In this document: piece by piece, positions 54,539-63,104 of the stretch
Numbering within the stretch: the first letter of the stretch is position 1
Layout of the letters: each line of letters opens with the position of its first letter
DNA from: Corynebacterium vitaeruminis
Lineage (GTDB): Bacteria; Actinomycetota; Actinomycetes; Mycobacteriales; Mycobacteriaceae
Assembly: GCF_001054325.1 (NCBI RefSeq)
Contig: NZ_JVVM01000026.1
Location: forward strand, 62,001-126,000
Reading direction: 5' to 3'
Length of the DNA stretch: 64,000 bases
Position numbers and translations under genes: made by a program
Notes under the pieces: model-generated
The model's input: only the letters and a program-made list of their open reading frames with translations
Told to the model about the DNA's origin: nothing
Database searches by the model: none

Positions 54539-55241
54539 GGCGGCCTCCTGAATGATCGGAGTCAGAAATCTGCGCTTCCCGTTCACGGACCTTCGCGTTA
54601 AACGCGTTGAGGTACCAGGAAGTCTCACCATTGACGCGAGTGCGCTGTTCCATTTCGACCCACGCAGTGTTGCCCAGGCCATTGAAAGTGCTGAAGTAGT
54701 CGCGCGGCATCTGTAGCAGGGCTGCAGTAGCCGCAGCAATGGCACCACCGTGAGACACGAGCACGAACGTATCTGTCTCCCAAGCAGGGGCAGCCGCGAG
54801 GTCAGCAATCACCGCGAGCATTCGGTTGGAAACCTCAAAGCGGGTCTCGCCACCTTTGGGCGCCCAGTTGAGATTGTGACGCCAGTGGTCCCGCATACCG
54901 GGGAACGCGGAGTCAATCTCGTCGTAGGTGCGCTCCTGCCATTCGCCAAGGTTGGTTTCACGCAGGCGCTTATCAAAGCTCAGTTCTGCACCGGTGGTCT
55001 CGGCTAGCGCGCGGGCGGTGTCAGCTGCCCGGGTTAGGTCAGAGGACACGATTTTTGTGATTCGCGGTTCAGACACAGCCAAGTACTGTGCCGCAGTACG
55101 GGCTTGCTCGCGGCCGACGTCGGAAAGCTGCGTGTCCAGCTGTCCCTGAATGCGACCGGTAGCGTTGTACGATGTCTGCCCGTGCCGCAGCATAATCAGA
55201 CGACGTCGGGTGGCAACATGCGCCTCGCGTGAGCCCGCCAC
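54528..55241 (-). CDS. gpgP: Glucosyl-3-phosphoglycerate phosphatase (GpgP-like)
   Basis: 237 residues from GTG 55241, 2 bases after the rsfS stop. LRHGQTSYNATGRIQGQLDT contains the nucleophile His20; VSSDLTRAADTARALAE and VLVSHGGAIAAATAAL complete the phosphatase active site. The position between rsfS and degV matches Rv2419c, which dephosphorylates glucosyl-3-phosphoglycerate in methylglucose lipopolysaccharide synthesis. General phosphoglycerate phosphatase function remains possible. Confidence 0.88.
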   Translation of the reverse strand: MAGSREAHVATRRRLIMLRHGQTSYNATGRIQGQLDTQLSDVGREQARTAAQYLAVSEPRITKIVSSDLTRAADTARALAETTGAELSFDKRLRETNLGEWQERTYDEIDSAFPGMRDHWRHNLNWAPKGGETRFEVSNRMLAVIADLAAAPAWETDTFVLVSHGGAIAAATAALLQMPRDYFSTFNGLGNTAWVEMEQRTRVNGETSWYLNAFNAKVREREAQISDSDHSGGRHAR

Positions 55242-55243
55242 GA

Positions 55244-55702
55244 TTAAAACTCGTCCGTATCCGGGTTGTCGGCAGCCAGCGGAATCTCGTCGATAGAACG
55301 AGCATTGCGGGCGGAATCTTCGCCGTCTTCGTTGCTCGGCTGCTCGACACCTTCGACCTCAATGCGCGGGCAATCGCGCCACAGTCGATCTAGACCGTAG
55401 AAGTCACGCTCTTCGCTGCGGAAGACATGCACGACAATGTCGCCGTAATCCAGCAGCGCCCAACGTCCCTCACGCACGCCTTCGCGGCGCACCGGCTTTG
55501 CGCCGAGGTCACGCAGATCGTCCTCAATCTCATCGACGATTGCGGCAACCAGTCGCTCATTGTCAGCACTGACCAGGACGAACGCGTCCGTAATCACCAC
55601 CGGGCCAGAGACATCGAGAACAACGACGTCCTCACCCTTCTTGCTATCGGCGGCCTTTGCCGCGGCGGTCGCCAGCTCGATGGCGCGTGCTTGTGCAGTC
55701 AC
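55244..55702 (-). CDS. rsfS: Ribosome silencing factor RsfS
   Basis: 152 residues from GTG 55702 with AAGGAG 11 bases ahead. KGEDVVVLDVSGPVVITDAF, VSADNERLVAAIVDEIEDDL and WALLDYGDIVVHVFRSEERD followed by FYGLDRLW are the family hallmarks. The last 35 residues are an acidic extension. Binds ribosomal protein L14 and prevents 50S from joining 30S when nutrients are scarce. Cotranscribed with nadD upstream (86-base gap) and gpgP downstream. Confidence 0.96.
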   Translation of the reverse strand: MTAQARAIELATAAAKAADSKKGEDVVVLDVSGPVVITDAFVLVSADNERLVAAIVDEIEDDLRDLGAKPVRREGVREGRWALLDYGDIVVHVFRSEERDFYGLDRLWRDCPRIEVEGVEQPSNEDGEDSARNARSIDEIPLAADNPDTDEF

Positions 55703-55788
55703 GAAAGACTTCAGCTCCTTGTGATTAAAGTCGTGAAAAACAGTGTTTGTACTTGTAACTTACCGTCTCAGCAGGATTTTGCTAACTT

Positions 55789-56523
55789 TCAGTCGGCAGT
55801 ATCGGCCTTCGCATCTGCAAATGCGGGCCCCACAGAACCAACCGTGCCCTCAGCGGACTGGTACAGACCACGCTTGGCGATGTACTGCACCACTCCATCC
55901 GGCACCAAGTACCAAACGGGGCGTCCTGCCTCCGCCCGCTTTCGACAGTCGGTGGAAGAAATAGCCATCGCGGGAATCTCGATGAGGTGTAACCGCGAGG
56001 CGTCGATTCCCTCCAGGTCCTCTGCACGCAGGTGAACTCCTGGGCGAGTGACGCCGACGAACGTTGCTGCGTCGAACATCTCCTCCCAGTCCCGCCACGT
56101 CATAATCTTCTGCAGCGCATCGGCACCGGTAATGAAGAACAGATCCGCATTGGGATAGATGACCTTCAAATCCCGCAGCGTATCGACGGTATAGGTCGCA
56201 CCCGGTCGGTCAATATCCACCCGTGAGACCGAAAACTGCGGATTCGACGCGGTGGCAATGACCGTCATCAGGTAGCGGTCTTCGCTGTGAGAGACCTTCC
56301 GGCCGCGCTTTTGCCACGGCTCACCCGTGGGCACGAAGAGCACAAAGTCCAGGTCAAAACGGTCTGCCACCTCACTGGCAGCGACCAAGTGACCATTGTG
56401 AATCGGATCAAAAGTGCCACCCATCACGCCAATGCGCTGCCGGGGCGCTTCCGCCGACTTTGCTGTCAACGCGGCGTGTACCCGCGACCGCACACTTTTC
56501 TTGCGCTTAACCATGTCTGGCAC
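55789..56523 (-). CDS. nadD: Nicotinate-nucleotide adenylyltransferase
   Basis: 244 residues. [20 protein letters not shown] holds the HxxH-type nucleotide-transfer motif (His42, His45). Further signatures are [34 protein letters not shown] and [20 protein letters not shown]. Makes deamido-NAD+ from nicotinate mononucleotide and ATP. Start is GTG 56523 or ATG 56514; either gives a basic N-terminal extension of about 30 residues before the core. Lies 12 bases after the proA stop. A 45-residue tail follows the core. Confidence 0.95.
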   Translation of the reverse strand: MPDMVKRKKSVRSRVHAALTAKSAEAPRQRIGVMGGTFDPIHNGHLVAASEVADRFDLDFVLFVPTGEPWQKRGRKVSHSEDRYLMTVIATASNPQFSVSRVDIDRPGATYTVDTLRDLKVIYPNADLFFITGADALQKIMTWRDWEEMFDAATFVGVTRPGVHLRAEDLEGIDASRLHLIEIPAMAISSTDCRKRAEAGRPVWYLVPDGVVQYIAKRGLYQSAEGTVGSVGPAFADAKADTAD

Positions 56524-56535
56524 TTTACCTGGGTA

Positions 56536-57879
56536 CTATGGACGAGTTTGTCCGCGACCGGCCAGAACCCACTTGCTGCTGGTCAGCTCCGGCAATCCCA
56601 TCGGGCCACGAGCATGCAGCTTCTGAGTGGAAATACCAATCTCTGCGCCGAAACCGTACTGCTCACCATCGGTGAATGCGGTGGAGGCATTAACGCTGAC
56701 CGCTGCGGCATCAACACGGTCGACGAATTCCTGGCACACACCCCAGTCACGTGCGGAGACAGCCTCCGTGTGCCCCGAGGAGTACTCACTGATGTGTTCG
56801 GTTGCGGCCACCACACCGTCGACAATGCGCGCGGCAATGTCCAGCGAGAGGTACTCATCCGACCAGTCGTCTTCCGTCGCCGGAATGACCTCACCAGTCC
56901 ACCCGGAGGCCGCCAAGTTATCGACATCGCCGTGAACCGCAATGCCTGCGTCGGCAAGCGCGTCCAAAATGCGGACCTGATCCTGCGCCGGCAGCGCTGA
57001 GTCAATGAGAACGGTTTCAGTGGCGTTGCAGACGCTCGGACGGCGGGTCTTGCCGTTAATCATCAGTGCAATTGCCTCGTCGATATCGGCGGAAGCATCG
57101 ATGTAGATGTGGCAGTTGCCGGTACCGGTCTCAATGGCTGGCACCGTTGCCTTCGTCACAACGGCCTCAATCAGACCGGCACCACCGCGCGGAATCACCA
57201 CGTCAACCAGGCCACGAGCAGTGATGAGGTCCTGCACAGAATCGTGAGTCTCACACGGCAGCAGCTGAACGAGGTCCTCCGGTGCATCGTGGTTGGCCAG
57301 CACCTCACGCAGAACCGCTACCAGCTGCGTGTTGGAGTGAACGGCGGACTTAGAACCGCGCAGCAGAGCTACGTTGCCCGACTTCAGCGCCAGACCAAAA
57401 GCATCGACCGTAACGTTCGGGCGTGCCTCGTAGACCATGCCCATCACGCCCAGCGGCACGCGGACCTGGGAAAGCTTAATCCCATTGGGAAGAGTGCTAC
57501 CACGCAGCACCTCACCTACCGGATCCGGCAGTGCCGCGACCTGACGAAGACCACCGGCAATGCCCTCAACACGATCGGCATCGAGACGCAGGCGATCCAG
57601 CAGGGAATCGCTGAAACCGCGTTCCTTACCAGCCTCGATATCCTTGACGTTGGCCGCCAGAATGTCTTCAGTACGGGCAACCAGCTCATCGGCTGCGGCC
57701 AGCAGGAGCTCGTTCTTGCGTGCCGACGTAAAGCGCGACAGCTCTCCCGCGACAGCCTTGGCACGCTGCGCCTTTTCTAAAACCTCGGCGCGCTCAGCAG
57801 CACGCTCCGGGCTAAGAGCCGAATCCTCGGCAATGCCCTGTTGATTGGAGTTAGCAGTTTCATTCGTTTGAGCAGTCAT
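56536..57879 (-). CDS. proA: Gamma-glutamyl phosphate reductase
   Basis: 447 residues from ATG 57879 (57891 possible). [20 protein letters not shown] and [17 protein letters not shown] belong to the NADPH-binding aldehyde dehydrogenase fold. [15 protein letters not shown] carries the catalytic Cys, and [20 protein letters not shown] is the family C-terminal motif. Second step of proline synthesis from glutamate. Followed by nadD; separated from proB by the sortase and a small membrane gene. Confidence 0.96.
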   Translation of the reverse strand: MTAQTNETANSNQQGIAEDSALSPERAAERAEVLEKAQRAKAVAGELSRFTSARKNELLLAAADELVARTEDILAANVKDIEAGKERGFSDSLLDRLRLDADRVEGIAGGLRQVAALPDPVGEVLRGSTLPNGIKLSQVRVPLGVMGMVYEARPNVTVDAFGLALKSGNVALLRGSKSAVHSNTQLVAVLREVLANHDAPEDLVQLLPCETHDSVQDLITARGLVDVVIPRGGAGLIEAVVTKATVPAIETGTGNCHIYIDASADIDEAIALMINGKTRRPSVCNATETVLIDSALPAQDQVRILDALADAGIAVHGDVDNLAASGWTGEVIPATEDDWSDEYLSLDIAARIVDGVVAATEHISEYSSGHTEAVSARDWGVCQEFVDRVDAAAVSVNASTAFTDGEQYGFGAEIGISTQKLHARGPMGLPELTSSKWVLAGRGQTRP

Positions 57880-57893
57880 GCCTACCAGCATAA

Positions 57894-58046
57894 CTAGAGT
57901 GAGACATCATTTGAGGGAATTAGCTCAGCAACCCACGGAAAGATGTAATTCATCAACAGCAGGAAGATGATGACGGCAATCACGATTGTGATAATCAGTT
58001 TCACCCACCACGGCCCTGGCAGAGATCGCCAATATGCTGCGTACAT
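57894..58046 (-). CDS. Small conserved membrane protein next to class E sortase
   Basis: 50 residues, too short for usual calling thresholds. It begins [20 protein letters not shown], has one hydrophobic span about 16-33, a FPWV motif, and ends NDVSL. Similar small proteins with a (L)PGPxWVK start, a single span, an FPW motif and an N-D-V end occur in actinobacteria beside class E sortase or pabA genes. Its ATG directly follows the sortase stop (TAGATG), implying tight coupling. Ends 14 bases before proA. Likely a sortase partner; function unknown. Confidence 0.75.
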   Translation of the reverse strand: MYAAYWRSLPGPWWVKLIITIVIAVIIFLLLMNYIFPWVAELIPSNDVSL

Positions 58047-58760
58047 CTAGTTGGCCTCCTTGGTCTCCACGCCGGCGAGCACCGCGTGAATGATTAACCG
58101 GTGAGTGTTGTCCCACTGCGGGTGGCAGGTGGTCAACGTAAGTAGGGTGGCGTCACCGACCGGATCGAGAACATCGCCACGATCCGGAGTGACAATGTGC
58201 TGGCCGGGAATCTCAGGGACGTTGGTTCCTTCTGGCACGCAGTCGAAGCCCTCCCCTGCTCCAGCCATACCGTCGACCGGCAATACCTTGTAGTGGTAAA
58301 TAGCATCGCGCGTCTCTACGGTGATGTCATCGCAGGTCTGCAGGCGGTCAATGTTATCGAAGGGAGCTCCGTGGCCATCACGGTGAGCGGCATAGGAGCT
58401 GTTGCCCACCTGCCCCGGCAGGGCTGTGCTCGGATAATGGCCGGGACCACCGCGCAAAACTTCTTGGGAGACACCTTCGAAGACAACCAAATCGGTAAAA
58501 CCCGCCTTCGGAGCGGAAATCATCGCCACCGCGGAGCCTGGTACCCAGGAATCCTCAACAGCCGGCTCCGTGCCATCTGGCGCCGGAACTGGGAGCGATA
58601 CCGGTGTGGACCAGGTCTCTTGCAGCTCATCACGAGCCTGCTGCTGGACCTTTCCAGTCTCAAGACCAGACCAGTACAGCAGGTAAAACGCAAAGAGCGC
58701 AACGAGCACTCCAGCCGTCAAGAGCAACTCGCCGATGACACCGATAATTTTTGATAACAC
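58047..58760 (-). CDS. Class E sortase
   Basis: 237 residues. One N-terminal membrane anchor (about 8-30), then the extracellular sortase barrel. Catalytic His in NSSYAAHRDGHG, Cys in LLTLTTCHPQWDNTHR, and Arg in the following THRLII. A surface transpeptidase that joins LAxTG-type proteins to the cell wall. No substrate gene was seen in the window. Precedes the 50-codon membrane gene and sits between proB and proA. Confidence 0.92.
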   Translation of the reverse strand: MLSKIIGVIGELLLTAGVLVALFAFYLLYWSGLETGKVQQQARDELQETWSTPVSLPVPAPDGTEPAVEDSWVPGSAVAMISAPKAGFTDLVVFEGVSQEVLRGGPGHYPSTALPGQVGNSSYAAHRDGHGAPFDNIDRLQTCDDITVETRDAIYHYKVLPVDGMAGAGEGFDCVPEGTNVPEIPGQHIVTPDRGDVLDPVGDATLLTLTTCHPQWDNTHRLIIHAVLAGVETKEAN

Positions 58761-58887
58761 ACCTCGGATTATGCCCGAAAGTTCCTCGCTCAGGCAGTCC
58801 TCGCCGAAGCATCTCTATCCGGGCACACCTCCACGGGCATGCCTTTGCGCGGTGCGTTTAAGCGCTGCAGCTCTAGGCGCGGTGCCC

Positions 58888-60237
58888 CTAAGCGCGGGAG
58901 GCGAAATCCGACAGGTAGTCGGCATGGACGACGGGCTTCTGCATGTCATTGGGCAGTTCCTCGGTGTGGTAGCCAATCATGCCCAGCAGTTCCTCGGAGT
59001 CATAGTTGACCTCCCCACGACCGATGACCTCACCGCTCGGCCCAATCAGATCCACAATGTCACCGGCAGAGAACTCACCGTCAACCGAGGTGATACCGAC
59101 CGGGAGCAGCGACTTACGCATCCGGGTCACAGCGTCGACCGCACCGGCATCCAGGCGAAGCAGGCCCGAGCTGTCAGCCGCATAGAGCATCCAGAACTTC
59201 CAGGCGCTGAGGCGGTTTTCCTTCGCGGCGAAAGCGGTTCCCACGTCCGCTTGATCCAGTGCTCGCTCAATGTTGGATGCCGAGGTCAGCAACACTGGCA
59301 CACCAGCACGCGAAGCCAAGCGTGCGGCAGAGACCTTCGAGGCCATACCACCGGTACCCAGTGCTCCACCATCACCGGCGATCACACCACGCAAGTCGTT
59401 ACCGCTGCGCACCTCCGGCACAAAGGTTGCACCTGGATCAGCCGGGTTGCGGTCGTAGAGGCCGTCGACGTCGGATAGCAGAATCAGTGCATCGCAGTAC
59501 GCCAAGTGGCTGACCAGTGCGGCGAGACGGTCGTTGTCACCGAAGCGGAACTCCGAGGTCGCAACCGTGTCATTTTCGTTGACGATTGGCACTGCACCCA
59601 GCTGGCGCAGGCGATCAATAGTGCGCTGGGCGTTGCGGGCACGGGAACGCACACCCGCATCGTCCGAAGTCAAAAGCACCTGTGCGGAAGTGCGGCCATA
59701 GCGCAGGAAGGAGCGTCCCCACTCCTGTGCCAGGCGCACCTGCCCCACAGCAGCAGCTGCCTGCTTGGTAGCAAGGTCCGCCGGACGCGTAGTCAGCCCT
59801 AGCGGCCCCATTCCGGATGCCACTGCACCGGAGGACACGACGATGACATCGCTAATGCCCATGCGCTTTTCCAGGGCATCGGCGATAAAGTCAATGCGCT
59901 CAGGATCGGTGCGACCGTCAGGTCCGGTCAGGGAGGAAGAACCAATCTTCACAACGACACGCTTCGCGGTTCGAATTGCTTCACGAGTCTCCGAATCGAA
60001 GCCGCCCTTCGTACCTGGAGATAGATTCTCGGTCGCTTTTTCAATCTCAGCGAGGGTGGCTTCGGGATTGTCGTGAAGCAGCTCGTCGACCTCCTCACGG
60101 GAAATCGGCGCGTCCGATTCAGGCTTTGGCGCGGTAGCTACCGGGGTGTCTGATGCCCCTGCCACCGTGTCGTCAACATCACTGGCAATCGTGTCGGAAG
60201 GGATAACTGACTCACTCATTTCACTAATGGAAAACAT
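58888..60237 (-). CDS. proB: Glutamate 5-kinase with acidic N-terminal extension
   Basis: 449 residues from ATG 60237 (ATG 60219 possible), versus about 370 in most ProB. Residues 85-350 are the kinase: [76 protein letters not shown]. The C-terminal 75 form the PUA domain. The first 80 residues are a Ser/Asp/Glu/Pro-rich extension with no similarity. Since no better start lies within it and the promoter is just upstream, the extension seems real. Phosphorylates glutamate in proline synthesis. Confidence 0.94.
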   Translation of the reverse strand: MFSISEMSESVIPSDTIASDVDDTVAGASDTPVATAPKPESDAPISREEVDELLHDNPEATLAEIEKATENLSPGTKGGFDSETREAIRTAKRVVVKIGSSSLTGPDGRTDPERIDFIADALEKRMGISDVIVVSSGAVASGMGPLGLTTRPADLATKQAAAAVGQVRLAQEWGRSFLRYGRTSAQVLLTSDDAGVRSRARNAQRTIDRLRQLGAVPIVNENDTVATSEFRFGDNDRLAALVSHLAYCDALILLSDVDGLYDRNPADPGATFVPEVRSGNDLRGVIAGDGGALGTGGMASKVSAARLASRAGVPVLLTSASNIERALDQADVGTAFAAKENRLSAWKFWMLYAADSSGLLRLDAGAVDAVTRMRKSLLPVGITSVDGEFSAGDIVDLIGPSGEVIGRGEVNYDSEELLGMIGYHTEELPNDMQKPVVHADYLSDFASRA

Positions 60238-60259
60238 GACGGTCTTATGTAATTCTGAC

Positions 60260-60288
60260 TTTATAATTGTTTAAACAATCAATGGCAA
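60260..60288 (-). promoter_or_regulatory. proB promoter with 14-base palindrome in the spacer
   Basis: On the minus strand TTGCCA (60288-60283) and TATAAA (60265-60260) are separated by exactly 17 bases. The spacer contains ATTGTTTAAACAAT (60266-60279), a perfect palindrome. Transcription would begin about 12 bases before the proB ATG. The palindrome placement suits a repressor. Confidence 0.65.
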
Positions 60289-60335
60289 ATTGCAAGTCCA
60301 GTACATTCGCTTGCCGACGACGCTGTCGCCCGCGA

Positions 60336-61850
60336 CTACGAGTACCGGTCGCGAATGGCCTCTTCACCATCTCCGAAGTCGTACTCGTCAATAAGACCAC
60401 GGCGGGCCTGCGATGCACGCTTACGCTCCTCAGCGCTCGTGCGCTCGTTGACGTAGAGACGATCGTCGGTACCACGGCCACTCGGCACGAAATCATCGGT
60501 GCCCGCAACCTGCTGTGGGTACCACTCAAAGGTAAGGTAGGAAATAGTCACAGGGCAGCCAACTGTTGCTCCGGCCTTCGCCAGCGCATCCTCGACACCG
60601 AGCTTGGCCAAACGGTCTGCCAGGTAGCCCACAGCCTCGTCGTTTTCGAAGTCCGTCTGGTTAATCCAGCGCTCCGGCTTACGACCACGCACAATGAACC
60701 CGTCTGGGGTATTCGGATCGCACTCGATGGTGAAGTCCGCGCCTTCGCGCTTCTTGCCACGCACACCTTCCGGACGGATGACCGCACGGGGCTCCTGCTC
60801 TGTTGGCAACGGATGCGCCTTGCGGTAGGCGGCAATCTGATCCTTCAGGCCGTAGGTCAGCTCTTTGAGCCCCTCGTGCGTCACCGTGGAGATCTCAAAA
60901 ATTGGCCAGCCAAACTTCTCCAGTTCCTCGCGCTGCAGGTCAATCATTTCGCGAGCATCCGGCAGGTCAATCTTGTTCAGCACGATGACGCGCGGGCGCT
61001 CCGCGAGATCCCCAAGCCCCACGTCAGCCTTCAATACCGACTGGTAGTTAGCGAGCTCTGTCTCCAGCGCCTTGATATCAGAGACCGGATCCCGGTCACC
61101 CTCCAGCGCAGCAGCATCAACCACATGAGCCAGCACAGCACAGCGCTCGATATGCCGCAGGAAATCCAGGCCGAGGCCACGGCCCTCAGAAGCTCCCGGG
61201 ATTAGACCCGGCACGTCTGCGATAGTGAAGGACTCATAGCCGACGTTGACGACACCCAGGTTCGGCTGCAGCGTAGTAAACGGGTAGTCACCGATCTTCG
61301 GCTTAGCAGCACTCAAGGTGCTTACCAGCGATGACTTTCCAGCTGACGGGAAGCCCACCAGGCCAACGTCGGCCATGGACTTGAGCTCCAAGACAAGATC
61401 CTTGGCCTCACCCGGCTCACCGAGGAGAGCAAAGCCCGGCGCACGACGGTTCTTGTTCGCCAACGCGGCGTTGCCCAGTCCTCCGTAACCGCCCTCAGCG
61501 GCAATGAAGCGGGCACCCTTACCGGTCATGTCCGCCAGCACTTCCCCATCCTCGGTCATAACAACCGTGCCTTGCGGCACTCCGAGAACCAGATCCTCAC
61601 CACGGGCACCGTTGCGATGATCGCCCGCGCCGGGCTTACCGTTGGAAGCCTTGATGTGGGGATGGAAGTGGAAGTCCATCAGGGTGTGAATCTGCGGGTC
61701 TACGACCAGCACAATGTCGCCACCGTGGCCACCGTTGCCACCGTCGGGGCCACCCAGTGGCTTGAACTTTTCACGCAGCACCGAGTTACAGCCGTGACCG
61801 CCGTCGCCGGCCTGCAAATGCAGCACGACACGATCTACAAAACGAGACAT
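60336..61850 (-). CDS. obgE: GTPase Obg/CgtA
   Basis: 504 residues from ATG 61850 (the frame to 61883 is less likely). Gly-rich Obg fold first ([39 protein letters not shown]), then the GTPase with G1 [12 protein letters not shown], switch [16 protein letters not shown] and G4 NKID, and the OCT domain of about 75 residues. A longer C-terminal tail than E. coli. Needed for large-subunit assembly and stress responses. Precedes proB as in other actinobacteria. Confidence 0.97.
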   Translation of the reverse strand: MSRFVDRVVLHLQAGDGGHGCNSVLREKFKPLGGPDGGNGGHGGDIVLVVDPQIHTLMDFHFHPHIKASNGKPGAGDHRNGARGEDLVLGVPQGTVVMTEDGEVLADMTGKGARFIAAEGGYGGLGNAALANKNRRAPGFALLGEPGEAKDLVLELKSMADVGLVGFPSAGKSSLVSTLSAAKPKIGDYPFTTLQPNLGVVNVGYESFTIADVPGLIPGASEGRGLGLDFLRHIERCAVLAHVVDAAALEGDRDPVSDIKALETELANYQSVLKADVGLGDLAERPRVIVLNKIDLPDAREMIDLQREELEKFGWPIFEISTVTHEGLKELTYGLKDQIAAYRKAHPLPTEQEPRAVIRPEGVRGKKREGADFTIECDPNTPDGFIVRGRKPERWINQTDFENDEAVGYLADRLAKLGVEDALAKAGATVGCPVTISYLTFEWYPQQVAGTDDFVPSGRGTDDRLYVNERTSAEERKRASQARRGLIDEYDFGDGEEAIRDRYS

Positions 61851-61986
61851 AAAATCACACACTTCCGAGCGGAGAGCCATCATCTAGTGCCTGGAGTAAT
61901 GCCCTAATTTAAGCGAGCCGACGGGCAGAAGTCTAGGCGGTGACAAAACGGTGTCTCGCAACCAAACGTTGCGAAACAGTACATAA

Positions 61987-62035
61987 ACAACAAAAGAGCC
62001 GATTGCCTTTCGCAGTGGGAAAGGAATCGGCTCCT
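61987..62035 (-). terminator. Terminator downstream of rpmA
   Basis: GAGCCGATT (61996-62004) pairs with AATCGGCTC (62025-62033), and CCTTTC pairs with GAAAGG inside, giving a long stem. On the minus strand the hairpin is followed by TTTTGTTG. It ends the rplU-rpmA message; obgE must have its own start beyond it. Confidence 0.85.
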
Positions 62036-62106
62036 TTGTAAGGCAGCTAGTTCTGCCCCAAATTCAACGTTGCAGTAATCCTATGCGGACAACCAAGCGG
62101 TTGTTC

Positions 62107-62364
62107 TTAGGAGTTGTTCTCAACGATGTTGACAACGCGACGGTTGCGGCGGGTGCCGAACTCGACTGCGCCTGCCTTCAGAGCGAAGAGAGTGTCGTCG
62201 CCGCCACGGCCAACGTTCTCACCCGGGTGGAACGAGGTACCGCGCTGACGAACGAGAATCTCGCCTGCCTTAACCTGCTGGCCGCCGAAGCGCTTCACGC
62301 CGAGGCGCTTAGCTTCGGAGTCGCGGCCGTTGCTGGTGCTGGATGCACCCTTCTTAGTAGCCAT
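62107..62364 (-). CDS. rpmA: 50S ribosomal protein L27
   Basis: 85 residues. [20 protein letters not shown] is the mature N terminus with no cleavable leader of the Firmicutes type. [20 protein letters not shown] and [20 protein letters not shown] follow. Sits near the peptidyl-transferase centre. In operon with rplU (40 bases between). Confidence 0.98.
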   Translation of the reverse strand: MATKKGASSTSNGRDSEAKRLGVKRFGGQQVKAGEILVRQRGTSFHPGENVGRGGDDTLFALKAGAVEFGTRRNRRVVNIVENNS

Positions 62365-62404
62365 GATTTTCTCCTAGGGAAAAGCTAATTGGAATTTCGG
62401 CGGT

Positions 62405-62713
62405 TTACTTGGAGACGCCGGTGATCTTCAGAACAGTGAGCGGCTGACGGTGGCCGTAGCGGCGCTTGTAGCCAGTCTTGTTCTTGTAGTGCATGCCGCG
62501 GATCTTCGGGCCCTTGACAGCCTCGACGATCTCAGCGTTAACGGTAACGTTGGCAAGCTTGTCGGCATCCGCAATGACATCTGCGCCATCGACGAGCAGA
62601 ACCGGGGTGAGAGCCACGGACGAACCCGGCTCACCCTCGATCTTCTCGACCTTGACGAGGTCACCTTCGGCAACCTTGTACTGCTTGCCGCCGGTCTTGA
62701 CGATCGCGTACAT
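62405..62713 (-). CDS. rplU: 50S ribosomal protein L21
   Basis: 102 residues. [20 protein letters not shown], a typical L21 start, with [20 protein letters not shown] near the end. First gene of rplU-rpmA. The bases just before the ATG read CCTCCT on the coding strand. The likely ribosome-binding site AAAGGGG lies about 10 bases upstream. Confidence 0.98.
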   Translation of the reverse strand: MYAIVKTGGKQYKVAEGDLVKVEKIEGEPGSSVALTPVLLVDGADVIADADKLANVTVNAEIVEAVKGPKIRGMHYKNKTGYKRRYGHRQPLTVLKITGVSK

Positions 62714-63104
62714 AGGAGGGCTACCCCTTTATCTGAGAAACTCGACTCAAGGAATCTTTGTAATTCCTTGACTGGACAATGGAATTGCGATTAGTTGCGC
62801 GTGCATCACACTTCAGGGACATACCCGAAAGACCCGAAAGCGAAATCCGAGTAGATTTCCCCGCTCTGGTCGTTTCCTTACTACCAGCGCCTCAAGCGCC
62901 AGCAGGCATGACCAGATACGCCTACTAATCAGCGACTGGTCAAGAGTAGCGAAAAATCCCCCTAAATTACAAACTGCCCGAGTACGACCATGTCCCCCAT
63001 GGGTTTTCACGGTCTCCTCGGGCAGTTCACCAGGCCACTTTCCAACCGTCGCTTCAGAGGTTGGAAAATAGCCTCCTATCTGGTCTTACTCTAGGTTCTA
63101 CTAC
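62714..63104 (-). promoter_or_regulatory. rne-rplU intergenic region with three potential RNA hairpins
   Basis: 391 bases without a gene. From the rplU side (minus-strand reading): AGGG-GUAG-CCCU at 62716-62727 would hide the ribosome-binding site; AACTGCCCGAG (62972-62982) pairs perfectly with CTCGGGCAGTT (63017-63027); TTTCCAACC (63039-63047) pairs with GGTTGGAAA (63059-63067). The 11-bp hairpin is followed on the minus strand by TGTAATTT and may end the rne message or belong to the rplU leader. Confidence 0.6.
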
